Source: an uncultured Parabacteroides sp.
GTDB taxonomy: Bacteria; Bacteroidota; Bacteroidia; Bacteroidales; Tannerellaceae
Direction of reading: 5' to 3'
Length of the DNA stretch: 40,810 nucleotides
Assembly: GCF_947855115.1 (NCBI RefSeq)
Contig: NZ_CANTZW010000036.1
Span: 1-40,810, forward strand
The translations under genes were made by a program, and so were the position numbers. Positions 1 to 7,698 of the stretch are shown here, piece by piece. Below the pieces are notes generated by a model, which made no database searches, had not been told where the DNA came from, and saw nothing but the letters and a program-made list of their open reading frames with translations. The first letter of the stretch is position 1; the number at the start of each line of letters is the position of its first letter.

Positions 1-20
1 ACAGATAATAAACAATAAGC

Positions 21-54
21 AAAAGCGTGCAGCTCAATGAGTTGCACGCTTTTT
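21..54 (+). terminator. Strong hairpin at left edge, terminator-like
   Basis: A 15-bp stem (arms 21-35 and 39-53, one G-U pair) closes an AAT triloop and is followed by a T run, as in an intrinsic terminator. It lies about 140 bp upstream of the HTH/integrase operon and probably ends transcription arriving from the left. A hairpin with the same loop and inner stem but a different outer stem occurs at 17887-17917, upstream of the related second element. Confidence 0.75.
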
Positions 55-109
55 GTGTTTATGGGGTTCATGGTTGCTATGCGTTTTCTATGGGCTTTTT
101 TATCTCTTA

Positions 110-129
110 TTTGCGACATGTTTGCGACA
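110..129. repeat. Direct repeat TTTGCGACA x2 upstream of integrase operon
   Basis: TTTGCGACA occurs at 110-118 and 121-129, one helical turn apart, in the leader of the HTH/integrase operon. A related but diverged stretch (TTTGCAGGACATTTGCAACA) lies at about 17779-17798, at the equivalent place in the second element. The repeats could be integrase or HTH-protein binding sites, or part of the left attachment region. I could not pair them with a matching right-end copy. Confidence 0.35.
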
Positions 130-190
130 CGTCTTATTTGGCGATAAGGTACAACTTAGATTGATATAAACCATTTAAAACGAGAAGAAT

Positions 191-736
191 ATGCCAAGAG
201 GAAATTACACTATTCAAAGAAGTTGCGAAGAGTGCGGTAAAATCTTTACTCCTCCCACATTGATGTCAAAGTATTGTAACCCTGCTTGTTCCAAGAGAGC
301 GTATAAGAAAAGACAAATCGCAAAAGAGAAAGAAGCGATACGCCAAGCACTGATTAGACGAATACTATCCTGCAAGGGGTATCTAACCGTAAAAGAGGCT
401 ATGTTGATTTACGGCATTAGCAAGGATGTACTTTATCGCATGATACGGCAAGGTTTGATACCGTCATACAATTTTGGCCATCGTCTGACACGCCTTAGTC
501 GGCAGTATATGGATGAACACTTTAAAATAAAGGCTGTCAGTAGAAAGAGAAAGAAAGAAGCATTGTCGTTTGAGCCGAAAGACTGTTATACCATCGGAGA
601 GATAGCTGAGAAGTTCCATATTAATGAAAGTAGCGTTTTCAAGCATATTCGCCGTCATTCCATTCCTACACGCCAAATTGGTAATTATGTTTATGTCCCC
701 AAATCTGAAATTGATAAATTATACAAGTCGTTATGA
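191..736 (+). CDS. Zinc-ribbon / double helix-turn-helix DNA-binding protein, integrase-associated
   Basis: The 181-aa protein has an N-terminal CxxC...CxxxC cluster (CEECG, then CNPACSK) that looks like a small zinc ribbon. Two MerR/excisionase-like HTH segments follow: GYLTVKEAMLIYGISKDVLY (about residues 59-78) and a second around residues 133-165 (YTIGEIAEKFHINESSVFKH). It overlaps the integrase start by 4 bp (ATGA), so the two are probably translationally coupled. In such elements this gene is a plausible recombination directionality factor or regulator of integration, which is inference. A broken homologue lies at 18070-18387. Confidence 0.8.
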   Translation: MPRGNYTIQRSCEECGKIFTPPTLMSKYCNPACSKRAYKKRQIAKEKEAIRQALIRRILSCKGYLTVKEAMLIYGISKDVLYRMIRQGLIPSYNFGHRLTRLSRQYMDEHFKIKAVSRKRKKEALSFEPKDCYTIGEIAEKFHINESSVFKHIRRHSIPTRQIGNYVYVPKSEIDKLYKSL

Positions 737-1995
737 AGAAAGCATTACCCAATACTAAAGTGACCGTTAAACTCAGAAAGTCAAAATACAAAGAAGAATG
801 GTATCTGATTATAGAATCATACCCGGTTTACAAGCAAGGTTCTAAACGGGCAAGCCGTGTGGTGGAATCCATTAACCGAACTATATCCACACCTATTTGG
901 GACAAGTCATCCATCGCTCGGATCTTGCCGGATGGGAGTTTCAACTACAAGCCTAAGCGTGATTTGAATGGAATTATACAATGCCGTTCAACGATAGACC
1001 AAGAGGCTTGTATCTATGCCGACAATGTGCGTAAGTTGCGGCAGCATGAATATGATAGTGCTATTTTGTACACGGATAAAGAGAACGAAATCGCTGCACA
1101 AAATGAACGGGGGGAGCAGGACTTTATCAAATACTTCAATTGCATTATCAGTAAACGGCATCCTAATAGTTCCGATTCGATTATAGTCAACTGGAGGCGT
1201 GTGGGTGAATTGTTGAAAATGTATTCGCAGGGGCAGCCAATCCCATTCAAGACGATTTCCGTGAAACTGCTTGAAGACATTAAGATGTTCCTGCTCCGTG
1301 CCCCAATGGGAGGGAATAAGAAAGGTACTATCTCACAAAATACAGCATCAACCTATTTTTCCATACTCAAAGCAGGATTGAAACAGGCATTCATTGATGA
1401 ATACCTTACCGTTGATATAAGTGCGAAAGTAAAGGGAATAACAAACATAGAGAAGCCTCGTGTTGCGCTTACCATGAATGAGGTGCAAATGTTGGTTGAC
1501 ACACCTTGTAAGGATGATGTTTTGAAACGTGCGTTCTTGTTCTCTATTCTCACTGGATTACGGCATAGCGATATCCAAACTTTGAAATGGAAACAAATTC
1601 AGCAGACGAGTAAGGGAACATGGCAAGCTGTCGTAGTACAGCGGAAAACGAAAGTACCCGATTACAAGCCAGTTATCCAACAAGCTCTCCTGCTATGCGG
1701 TGAACGCCCAAGCAATGACGAAGCTCTCGTTTTTGAGGGATTGACTGATGCCTCTTGGATTTCTCGTCCTCTGAAAGTCTGGATAGAAGCATCTGGCATC
1801 AAGAAACACATCACTTTCCATTGCGGCCGGCATAGTTTCGCTTCGTTATTGCTGGAAAATGGCGTTGACATATACACCATCAAGTCTTTGTTGGGACATA
1901 CAAATGTCAGAACCACGCAGGTTTATACGCATATTGTAAATGAACAGAAAGAAAGAGCTGCTAATACGTTGCATATAGACAATTTGAATTTATAG
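733..1995 (+). CDS. Tyrosine recombinase (element integrase)
   Basis: This 420-aa site-specific tyrosine recombinase should integrate and excise the element. The catalytic residues can be read: Arg277 in TGLRHSDIQTLKW, His363 and Arg366 in HCGRHSFASLL, His389 in LLGHTNVRTT, and nucleophile Tyr398 in QVYTHI. The N-terminal half carries the Arm-type and SAM-like core-binding regions usual in Bacteroidales integrases. It is the second gene of an operon with the HTH gene at 191 and is followed by a terminator at 2066. It appears intact and is the only complete integrase in the window. Confidence 0.95.
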   Translation: MKKALPNTKVTVKLRKSKYKEEWYLIIESYPVYKQGSKRASRVVESINRTISTPIWDKSSIARILPDGSFNYKPKRDLNGIIQCRSTIDQEACIYADNVRKLRQHEYDSAILYTDKENEIAAQNERGEQDFIKYFNCIISKRHPNSSDSIIVNWRRVGELLKMYSQGQPIPFKTISVKLLEDIKMFLLRAPMGGNKKGTISQNTASTYFSILKAGLKQAFIDEYLTVDISAKVKGITNIEKPRVALTMNEVQMLVDTPCKDDVLKRAFLFSILTGLRHSDIQTLKWKQIQQTSKGTWQAVVVQRKTKVPDYKPVIQQALLLCGERPSNDEALVFEGLTDASWISRPLKVWIEASGIKKHITFHCGRHSFASLLLENGVDIYTIKSLLGHTNVRTTQVYTHIVNEQKERAANTLHIDNLNL

Positions 1996-2065
1996 ATCGT
2001 GGTGGAAACTTCCACCATTGAGCACCAATGACTTATGTAATTCCAATCATATACTTACCACCGTT

Positions 2066-2103
2066 TACCCCTCATGAAGCATCGGCTTTTTGAGGGGTAT
2101 TTT
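2066..2103 (+). terminator. Intrinsic terminator after integrase
   Basis: A perfect 9-bp stem (TACCCCTCA at 2066-2074 with TGAGGGGTA at 2091-2099) is followed by a T run. It should end the HTH/integrase transcript before the replication/mobilization operon. A second short palindrome, GGTGGAA/TTCCACC at 2001-2016, lies between the integrase stop and this terminator. Apart from these and the promoter at 2275, I see nothing in the 1996-2309 gap. Confidence 0.8.
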
Positions 2104-2251
2104 GTAGCATAGAGGCTTTCGGTAAAGAGTGTGTTGGCTCAAAAGCAGGTTTATTCTCCTTTTATTATGTCTTCCAATAAATTCTCGTATTAACGAAACT
2201 TAAATCTGTCAGTGGTAAATAAGCGGTTGATTGGTGGCGGTCGAGCACCTA

Positions 2252-2282
2252 TTTAGCCCCCATAAACATCCCTATACTTTTG
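2252..2282 (+). promoter_or_regulatory. Bacteroidetes-type promoter for replication/mobilization operon
   Basis: TACTTTTG at 2275-2282 matches the -7 consensus TAnnTTTG, with a TTTAG at 2252-2256 at the proper -33 spacing of 19 bp. The start codon at 2310 follows after a short leader. It likely drives the HTH, primase-like, DUF3987 and perhaps mob genes. Confidence 0.6.
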
Positions 2283-2309
2283 CGGCATAAACTTTAATAC
2301 GAATAAAAA

Positions 2310-2663
2310 ATGGCTTATAAAGTAAATTCATTGGAGGAAATGCCGAATGCGTTGTCCTACCTGATTGAGTCCGTTGAAGCACTGCAATCCAAAGTAAATG
2401 CCTTGCAGCATAAGCAGGCAAGCAATTCACCTAAGTGGATGGATATAGACGAGCTTTGCGCTTATCTGCCGTCACATTCTGCCAAGCAAACGGTTTATGG
2501 ATGGGTTTCATCCAAACAAATTCCCGTACATAAAATAAATAAAGCGTTGGCTTTTTTACAATCGGAAATAGATGATTGGTTGAAGAACAAATCACATAAG
2601 ACACAGGATGACTTGATGGAGGAAGCCAGACGATTTGTCGAATCTAAAAAGATTATCAGATGA
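2310..2663 (+). CDS. Helix-turn-helix (excisionase-like) protein
   Basis: A 117-aa protein with an N-terminal helical, possibly coiled-coil segment (ESVEALQSKVNALQ) and a winged-HTH of the excisionase/MerR type (WMDIDELCAYLPSHSAKQTVYGWVSSKQIPVHK, about residues 44-76, described here as two adjoining parts). Its stop overlaps the next start by 4 bp (ATGA). In this element class the protein sits at the head of the replication genes and probably binds the element's own DNA. The same domain is fused to the DUF3987 ATPase in the ORF at 18475. Confidence 0.8.
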   Translation: MAYKVNSLEEMPNALSYLIESVEALQSKVNALQHKQASNSPKWMDIDELCAYLPSHSAKQTVYGWVSSKQIPVHKINKALAFLQSEIDDWLKNKSHKTQDDLMEEARRFVESKKIIR

Positions 2664-3259
2664 CGGGAATGACGGACTATTGCTTTTCATTCTTCCGCAA
2701 GCCTATCCAAAACACCGAACCGATAAGGGCAGTAGGCATTGTGGATGTGTATCGTTATATCATTGGGCATTATGCACAGCCACAAACAGAAGCTTTGCGG
2801 ATGATGTTATCTTCCCCCGAAGCCAAAAGATATAAAGCCGCTCATTTTGACTATTGTACCTTTTCGGGATTATTCCGCAAACGTAATGAAAAGGAATTGA
2901 TAATGCACTCCGGATTGATGTGTCTGGACTTTGATCATGTGGAAGATATTAGGGAACTAAAGCAACAGTTACTCAACCATGAGTATTTTGATACGGAACT
3001 GTTATTTGTCAGTCCGTCCGGTAATGGATTAAAATGGATAATACCAGTTGACTTGAAAGGTTGGGAACATTCCCGGTACTTTAAGGCTGTCGCCAACTGC
3101 ATCAAAGCGACAGGCTTGCCATTGGTGGATATGTCCGGTAGTGACGTAGCCCGTTCTTGTTTCTTGCCATACGACCCGCAAGCATATATTAACCCTAAAT
3201 ATAAAGATGATGTCGAAGAAAATCTTTTCCACCCAAGATTGGGAGAATGTCCCTTTTGA
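2660..3259 (+). CDS. VirE N-terminal / BT4734-like primase-fold protein
   Basis: This 199-aa protein resembles the VirE_N/BT4734-like family of Bacteroidales mobile elements, thought to have an archaeo-eukaryotic-primase-like fold. The visible markers are an acidic strand, LMCLDFDHVED (about residues 93-103), followed by LFVSPSGNGLKWIIPV and SGSDVARSCFLPYDP. The start codon overlaps the upstream HTH gene. Its 3' end overlaps the DUF3987 gene by 53 bp in another frame, so the pair is probably coupled and may act together as primase and helicase when the element replicates. Enzyme activity is inferred. Confidence 0.75.
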   Translation: MTGMTDYCFSFFRKPIQNTEPIRAVGIVDVYRYIIGHYAQPQTEALRMMLSSPEAKRYKAAHFDYCTFSGLFRKRNEKELIMHSGLMCLDFDHVEDIRELKQQLLNHEYFDTELLFVSPSGNGLKWIIPVDLKGWEHSRYFKAVANCIKATGLPLVDMSGSDVARSCFLPYDPQAYINPKYKDDVEENLFHPRLGECPF

Positions 3260-5015
3260 AATGCAGCAAACGCATACACCAAGTGTTATTCCTATATATA
3301 ATAAGGTGGAGGAAGATGTGGAATGTGTTGTTCGGGAAATAGAAAAACGTGCCATTGATATAACATCCAGTTATAAAGATTGGTTGAAATTGGGCTTTGC
3401 GCTTGTGGACGGATTGGGAGAGAACGGACGGAAGTATTATCACCGCATCAGCAGATTTTACCCTGCCTATCAAAGGGAAGAGGCAGACAAACAATATACA
3501 CATTGTCTGCAATCCAAAGGACAAGGCATTACCATTCGTTCTTTCTTCCATCTGGCAAGCCAAGCCGGAATCTCGCTGGCTTCATTCAGCAAAGAACATT
3601 TATCCATTTTGCCAAATATCCAAAATGGTAAAACGGGTAAATGGATAAAATCAGAGGAGGAACTTCCTGCATTTCCAGAATGTGTGTTTGAGCATCTTCC
3701 CCCTTTTCTGAATGAGGTTGTCAGCAATTCCATATCGGTGGATGACCGTGATACGATATTGCTTGGATCGATTGTGTGTTTGTCTGTCTGCTTTCACAAT
3801 GTTTGTGGTGTGTACGATGAACGCATCGTTTATCCGAATCTTTATCTGTTTGTCGTAGCGGATGCCGGTATGGGGAAAGGGGCATTGGCTTTGTGCCGGG
3901 AACTTGTAGCTCCCATCAACCGTAATTTGCGTGAACTTTCCAAACGGTTGGAGCAGGAATATAAGGAAGCAATGAACACTTACATCAAAGGAAAGAAAGA
4001 TGGTGGAATGGCTATGCCAACCGAACCGCCCATGCGAATGCTTGTCGTTCCTGCCAACAGTAGCGCAAGTTCTTTCTTGAAGATATTGGGGGATAATGAC
4101 GGAATCGGGCTGTTGTTTGAAACGGAAGGTGACACGTTAAGCCAGACTTTGAAGTCGGACTATGGGAATTATTCAGATGTGTTGCGAAAGGCATTTCACC
4201 ATGAGTTAGTCAGTTTAAGCCGCCGCAAGGACAGGGAATATTGTGAAGTCAGCAATCCAAGAGTGTCAGTCGCTTTGGCTGGAACTCCCGAACAGGTAAG
4301 AAGGTTGATACCTGATGCAGAGAACGGGCTGATGAGCCGTTTCTGTTTCTATATTATCCGCTTCAAGAGAGGTATAAGAAACGTGTTTGCCACAAATGAT
4401 ATTTCCCAATCCAAGAATGCCATGTTCAAGCTGTTGGGAGATAAATTCTGCCATCTGCATGAAGAATTTGTGCGGCAGGGTAATTATTCCTTTTCTATTC
4501 CTTCCGATTTACAGGAACACTTTATAGAATATCTCAGTCGGGTGAACGAGGAATGCTGTGACGAAGTGGATAACAAGATGCAAGGTGTAGTCCGACGGAT
4601 GGGGCTGATTGCCTATCGCATAATGATGGTGTTGACCGCTGTCCGACATTTGGAGAATGTACATCAAGAACCATCTTCCTCTGACGAAACTCTACAATTG
4701 ATTTGCCATAAATATGACTATTCCATAGCCATGAGTATTTGCGAGACCTTGCTTTGCCATGCTGTATTCATCTATCGCAATTTGTCCGGGAATCAGCCCA
4801 AACGATACCAATCCGTTTCACAAGAAACTGGTGTTTATGCACGAAGGTATGCCCTTTATAATATGCTGCCCGAAACATTCACGAAGAAGGATTATGATGC
4901 GGCGGTTTTAGCCTTGGGCGAGAATGGAAGTACGGCAAACAAATGGATAGAAGCCTTTATCAAAGATGGCAAACTAAGCCGAATAGAACAAGGTAAATAT
5001 AGGAAGATTTTTTGA
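3207..5015 (+). CDS. PriCT-like + DUF3987 P-loop ATPase (primase-helicase type)
   Basis: A 602-aa protein. The N-terminal part has a primase C-terminal-like helical region (DWLKLGFALVDGLGENGRKY, about residues 57-76). The rest is a DUF3987-type P-loop ATPase: Walker A variant ADAGMGKGALA near residue 220 and a Walker-B-like GLLFETEGDTL near residue 305. The start lies inside the preceding primase-like gene, and ATGATG gives two equivalent starts. Together with the genes at 2310 and 2660 it forms the replication module common in Bacteroidales mobilizable elements. A helicase role is inference from the ATPase domain. Confidence 0.8.
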   Translation: MMSKKIFSTQDWENVPFEMQQTHTPSVIPIYNKVEEDVECVVREIEKRAIDITSSYKDWLKLGFALVDGLGENGRKYYHRISRFYPAYQREEADKQYTHCLQSKGQGITIRSFFHLASQAGISLASFSKEHLSILPNIQNGKTGKWIKSEEELPAFPECVFEHLPPFLNEVVSNSISVDDRDTILLGSIVCLSVCFHNVCGVYDERIVYPNLYLFVVADAGMGKGALALCRELVAPINRNLRELSKRLEQEYKEAMNTYIKGKKDGGMAMPTEPPMRMLVVPANSSASSFLKILGDNDGIGLLFETEGDTLSQTLKSDYGNYSDVLRKAFHHELVSLSRRKDREYCEVSNPRVSVALAGTPEQVRRLIPDAENGLMSRFCFYIIRFKRGIRNVFATNDISQSKNAMFKLLGDKFCHLHEEFVRQGNYSFSIPSDLQEHFIEYLSRVNEECCDEVDNKMQGVVRRMGLIAYRIMMVLTAVRHLENVHQEPSSSDETLQLICHKYDYSIAMSICETLLCHAVFIYRNLSGNQPKRYQSVSQETGVYARRYALYNMLPETFTKKDYDAAVLALGENGSTANKWIEAFIKDGKLSRIEQGKYRKIF

Positions 5016-5028
5016 GTGGCAAGTTTGT

Positions 5029-5047
5029 GTTTTAGTGTCACTAAAAC
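5029..5047. other. Perfect inverted repeat, candidate oriT / relaxosome site
   Basis: GTTTTAGTG and CACTAAAAC form 9-bp arms around a single T in the 101-bp gap just before the mobC-like gene. No T run follows, so it is not a good terminator. Its place immediately upstream of mobC and relaxase is where oriT usually lies, with the nick site perhaps in the TATGCGGCAAGCGGATAG stretch just downstream. Inference from position and symmetry only. Confidence 0.4.
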
Positions 5048-5116
5048 CTATGCGGCAAGCGGATAGAACAGCCACTCTCAAAAAATCAATTTATGCACAT
5101 CAAAGTTTAGATAAGT

Positions 5117-5485
5117 ATGAAGGAAAAGAAACTTGGTGGTCGTCCAAAGTTGGCGAATTATCAGAAACGCACGAAATGTTTTCGGGTGATGTTTACCGAG
5201 AACGATTACATCTATATCCAATCCAAAGCAAAACAGGCAGGACTGTCTGTCAATGAATTTTGCCATCAGGCGGCAATGGGCTGTAAAGTCGGTCAGCGCA
5301 TCAGTCCGGAAATGGTATCTGCCATTCGTGACCTTTCCGGTATAGCCAATAATGTCAACCAGATTGCCCATCAGATGCACGCCTATGGTTTGGAAGCAGT
5401 GAAGCAACAATGCTTTTCAATCATATCAGAAGTCAGTAGAATCATCACCCAAGTAAAGAATAGCAACCATGATAGCGAAGATTAA
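5117..5485 (+). CDS. MobC-like relaxosome accessory protein
   Basis: A 122-aa basic protein of the plasmid mobilization MobC/ribbon-helix-helix type. It begins with a basic GGRPKLANYQKRTK segment and continues with the strand and helices FRVMFTENDYIYIQSKAKQ and LSVNEFCHQAAM. The C-terminal half (DLSGIANNVNQIAHQMHAYG) is the usual MobC helical region. Such proteins bind oriT and help the relaxase open the strand. Its 3' end overlaps the relaxase start by 17 bp, which supports coupled expression. Confidence 0.85.
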   Translation: MKEKKLGGRPKLANYQKRTKCFRVMFTENDYIYIQSKAKQAGLSVNEFCHQAAMGCKVGQRISPEMVSAIRDLSGIANNVNQIAHQMHAYGLEAVKQQCFSIISEVSRIITQVKNSNHDSED

Positions 5486-6368
5486 AACAAGGGCAGATTT
5501 TGGAGGAATAGTGAATTACGCCAATGACCAAAAGAACAAGAAAAAGAGTGCCACACTTTTGGCGCACGAAGGTGTCTGTGCTATTAGCAATAAAGCTATA
5601 ACCGACTCTTTTCAGATACAAGCGTCCATGCGTCCGAAAGTAAAAAGTCCGGTGAAACACGTATCACTTGCTTTCTCTCCGCAAGACACCATCCATTTTC
5701 CTGATGATGAAAAAGGAAATGCGCTTATGGTGGAGATTGCCAAGAAATGGATGGAGCAAATGGGGATTCGCAATACCCAATATATCATAGCCCGGCATCA
5801 TGATACGGAACATCCACATTGCCATATAGTGTTCAATCGGATAGATAATGATGGCAATCTCATTTCTGACAGCAATGAGCGGATACGCAATGCAAAAGTT
5901 TGTCGTGCTTTGACAAAGGAGTATGGTCTTTATTTTGCCCATAAAAACAGTAAAGTCAGAAATAAGAGCCGTTTGCGTCCTCATCAATTACGGAAGTATA
6001 ATCTTCGTACCTCAACTCTTGATGCGTTGGCGGTATCTCGCTCATGGTATGACTTCTTCCGTATGCTCAAAGAGAAAGGAATAGATGTACGTTTGAATCA
6101 TGCAGAAAACTCTGATAAAATTCGTGGCATATCCTTTTGCATGGATGAATTTAGCATTGCCGGTTCTAAACTTGATTCAGATCTAAGCTTTAACCGTCTT
6201 TGTGCAACATTGGGTAATGTGGCAACAGAACTTATTGTGCAACCCCACCAAGCAATTGTTTCTAGTGCTGGCGGAGGAACTAGTAACGAACAAGGATGGC
6301 GGGATGATAAGAACAAGGATAACCAAAGAAACGAACCTTTTTATAAACCCTCAAAACGTAGAAGATAA
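5469..6368 (+). CDS. Relaxase / mobilization nuclease (MobA/VirD2 type)
   Basis: A 299-aa relaxase of the MOB_P-like Bacteroidales group. The metal-binding three-histidine motif is clear: ARHHDTEHPHCHIVFNRID, with His115, His117 and His119. Tyr17 in GGIVNYAND is the likely nucleophile that attaches to the 5' end at the nic site. No type IV coupling protein or tra genes are present, so the element is mobilizable rather than self-transmissible. The C-terminus is basic and disordered (KPSKRRR). It overlaps mobC and the next gene. Confidence 0.9.
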   Translation: MIAKIKTRADFGGIVNYANDQKNKKKSATLLAHEGVCAISNKAITDSFQIQASMRPKVKSPVKHVSLAFSPQDTIHFPDDEKGNALMVEIAKKWMEQMGIRNTQYIIARHHDTEHPHCHIVFNRIDNDGNLISDSNERIRNAKVCRALTKEYGLYFAHKNSKVRNKSRLRPHQLRKYNLRTSTLDALAVSRSWYDFFRMLKEKGIDVRLNHAENSDKIRGISFCMDEFSIAGSKLDSDLSFNRLCATLGNVATELIVQPHQAIVSSAGGGTSNEQGWRDDKNKDNQRNEPFYKPSKRRR

Positions 6369-7009
6369 TGAAAGAAGATGTAGTAGCAGCAAATCTGCAA
6401 AATTTGCGTCAAAGCATTAATGAACTAAAAGAAGCTGTTGGCAAGTTGAATGAAAACTCTTCAAAGAAAGAGCAAACCATTCAATCCGAGGTTGATGAAA
6501 GAACAGTTTACAATAGCGTGGCTAAGAGTTTCTGTAAATGCTGGAATGATGCTTTATCCATAGTGAAGGAGTCTATTAGGAAAGAACGACCGGACAATGT
6601 GCCTTTCTCAAAATGGATTCCAAAACTGATAGATCTTCTCAAACAGAAGTTCAGTATTATAGATTACCTCTACATCCATGTTTGTGATTACAACACAAAT
6701 CGCATAGGCATTGAAGCCAATACCGAGAGGATTCTTAAACGGCAGGATGAAATACTCGCACAAATTAATGATCTGAAACATCCGGTAACCGTTATTCCAC
6801 CCAATATAAATGGGATGTTTGTACGGGGGTATCATATTAAACTTCGATATGTTGTGGCTATTGTAGCCATTATTTTGATGTGGGCCGTTGCTGCTTCTGT
6901 TAGTAGTCTGAAATATAAGAAAGAAGCTTTTGCGCATTATTCCATGTATCGGGCGGTGAGGGAACAGTATCAGTTTGGGATAGATAAAAACGTATCAAAG
7001 GAAGAATAA
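6368..7009 (+). CDS. Mobilization-operon membrane coiled-coil protein of unknown function
   Basis: 213 aa. The start overlaps the relaxase stop by 1 base (TAATG). Residues about 8-35 form a coiled-coil-like helix (LQNLRQSINELKEAVGKLNE). A single transmembrane segment lies near residues 157-178 (VVAIVAIILMWAVAASV), with a short charged tail. No enzymatic motif is visible. Proteins of this layout often end mob operons in Bacteroidales elements; a role at the transfer machinery or membrane is a guess. Confidence 0.7.
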   Translation: MKEDVVAANLQNLRQSINELKEAVGKLNENSSKKEQTIQSEVDERTVYNSVAKSFCKCWNDALSIVKESIRKERPDNVPFSKWIPKLIDLLKQKFSIIDYLYIHVCDYNTNRIGIEANTERILKRQDEILAQINDLKHPVTVIPPNINGMFVRGYHIKLRYVVAIVAIILMWAVAASVSSLKYKKEAFAHYSMYRAVREQYQFGIDKNVSKEE

Positions 7010-7092
7010 ATCTGTTCTATGATCCACTGCTTACTAAAACTTATCCTTTCATATAATTAGTGACTAAAAGGAATAATATAAAATTTAGGATT

Positions 7093-7698
7093 ATGATTTA
7101 CGGATACATTAGAGTAAGTAGTGACAAGCAGACTGTGGAGAACCAGCGTTTTGAGATAAGCAATTTCTGTAAACGCAATAAGTTGGTAATTGATGGTTGG
7201 ATTGAAGAAACCATTAGTGGGACAAAATCGTATAACAAGCGTGAATTAGGAAAGTTGTTGAAACGTGTTCAAAAAGATGATTTGATTATTTGTGCTGAAC
7301 TATCCCGTTTGGGACGAAATCTCTTCATGATAATGGAAATTCTAAATATCTGCATGACAAAGGAGTGCAGAGTTTGGACTATAAAGGATAATTATCGGCT
7401 GGGAGAAGACATACAAAGCAAGGTGCTAGCTTTTGCCTTTGGTCTGTCGGCTGAGATTGAACGAAACTTGATCAGTCAACGTACAAAGGAGGCTTTGGCG
7501 AGGAAGAAAGCGGAAGGTGTAACTTTGGGCAGACCGAAAGGTAGAAGAAGTGCGCCAGACAAGTATAAACTCTATGGAAAAGAAAATTTGATAAATGAAC
7601 TCTTAAAAGCTCGTGTTTCGAAGCGGAAGATTGCGAAAATATGTAAAGTTGATAGGAATACGCTCGACCGTTTCATTCGGCAGTTCTTGACAGAATGA
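7093..7698 (+). CDS. Serine recombinase (invertase/resolvase family), likely TRD invertase
   Basis: A 201-aa small serine recombinase. The catalytic serine is Ser9 in YGYIRVSSDKQ. ELSRLGRN supplies the conserved arginine region, followed by the long helix FAFGLSAEIERNLISQRTKE and a C-terminal Hin-like HTH (ARVSKRKIAKICKVDRNTLD). I prefer ATG 7093 over the GTG at 7060 because the fold begins with MIYGYIRV. Its stop overlaps the start of the reversed specificity cassette (ATGA at 7695), and the first inverted repeat begins 5 bp beyond the stop. The context makes it the probable invertase of the segment 7703-9538; it remains outside that segment and so intact in both orientations. Confidence 0.9.
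   Translation: MIYGYIRVSSDKQTVENQRFEISNFCKRNKLVIDGWIEETISGTKSYNKRELGKLLKRVQKDDLIICAELSRLGRNLFMIMEILNICMTKECRVWTIKDNYRLGEDIQSKVLAFAFGLSAEIERNLISQRTKEALARKKAEGVTLGRPKGRRSAPDKYKLYGKENLINELLKARVSKRKIAKICKVDRNTLDRFIRQFLTE

Noticed and set aside
733..1995. Attachment site in a tRNA for the element
   Set aside because: No tRNA gene or tRNA fragment is seen near 1 or near 28084-28400; the only tRNA in the window, at 40757, is 12 kb away.
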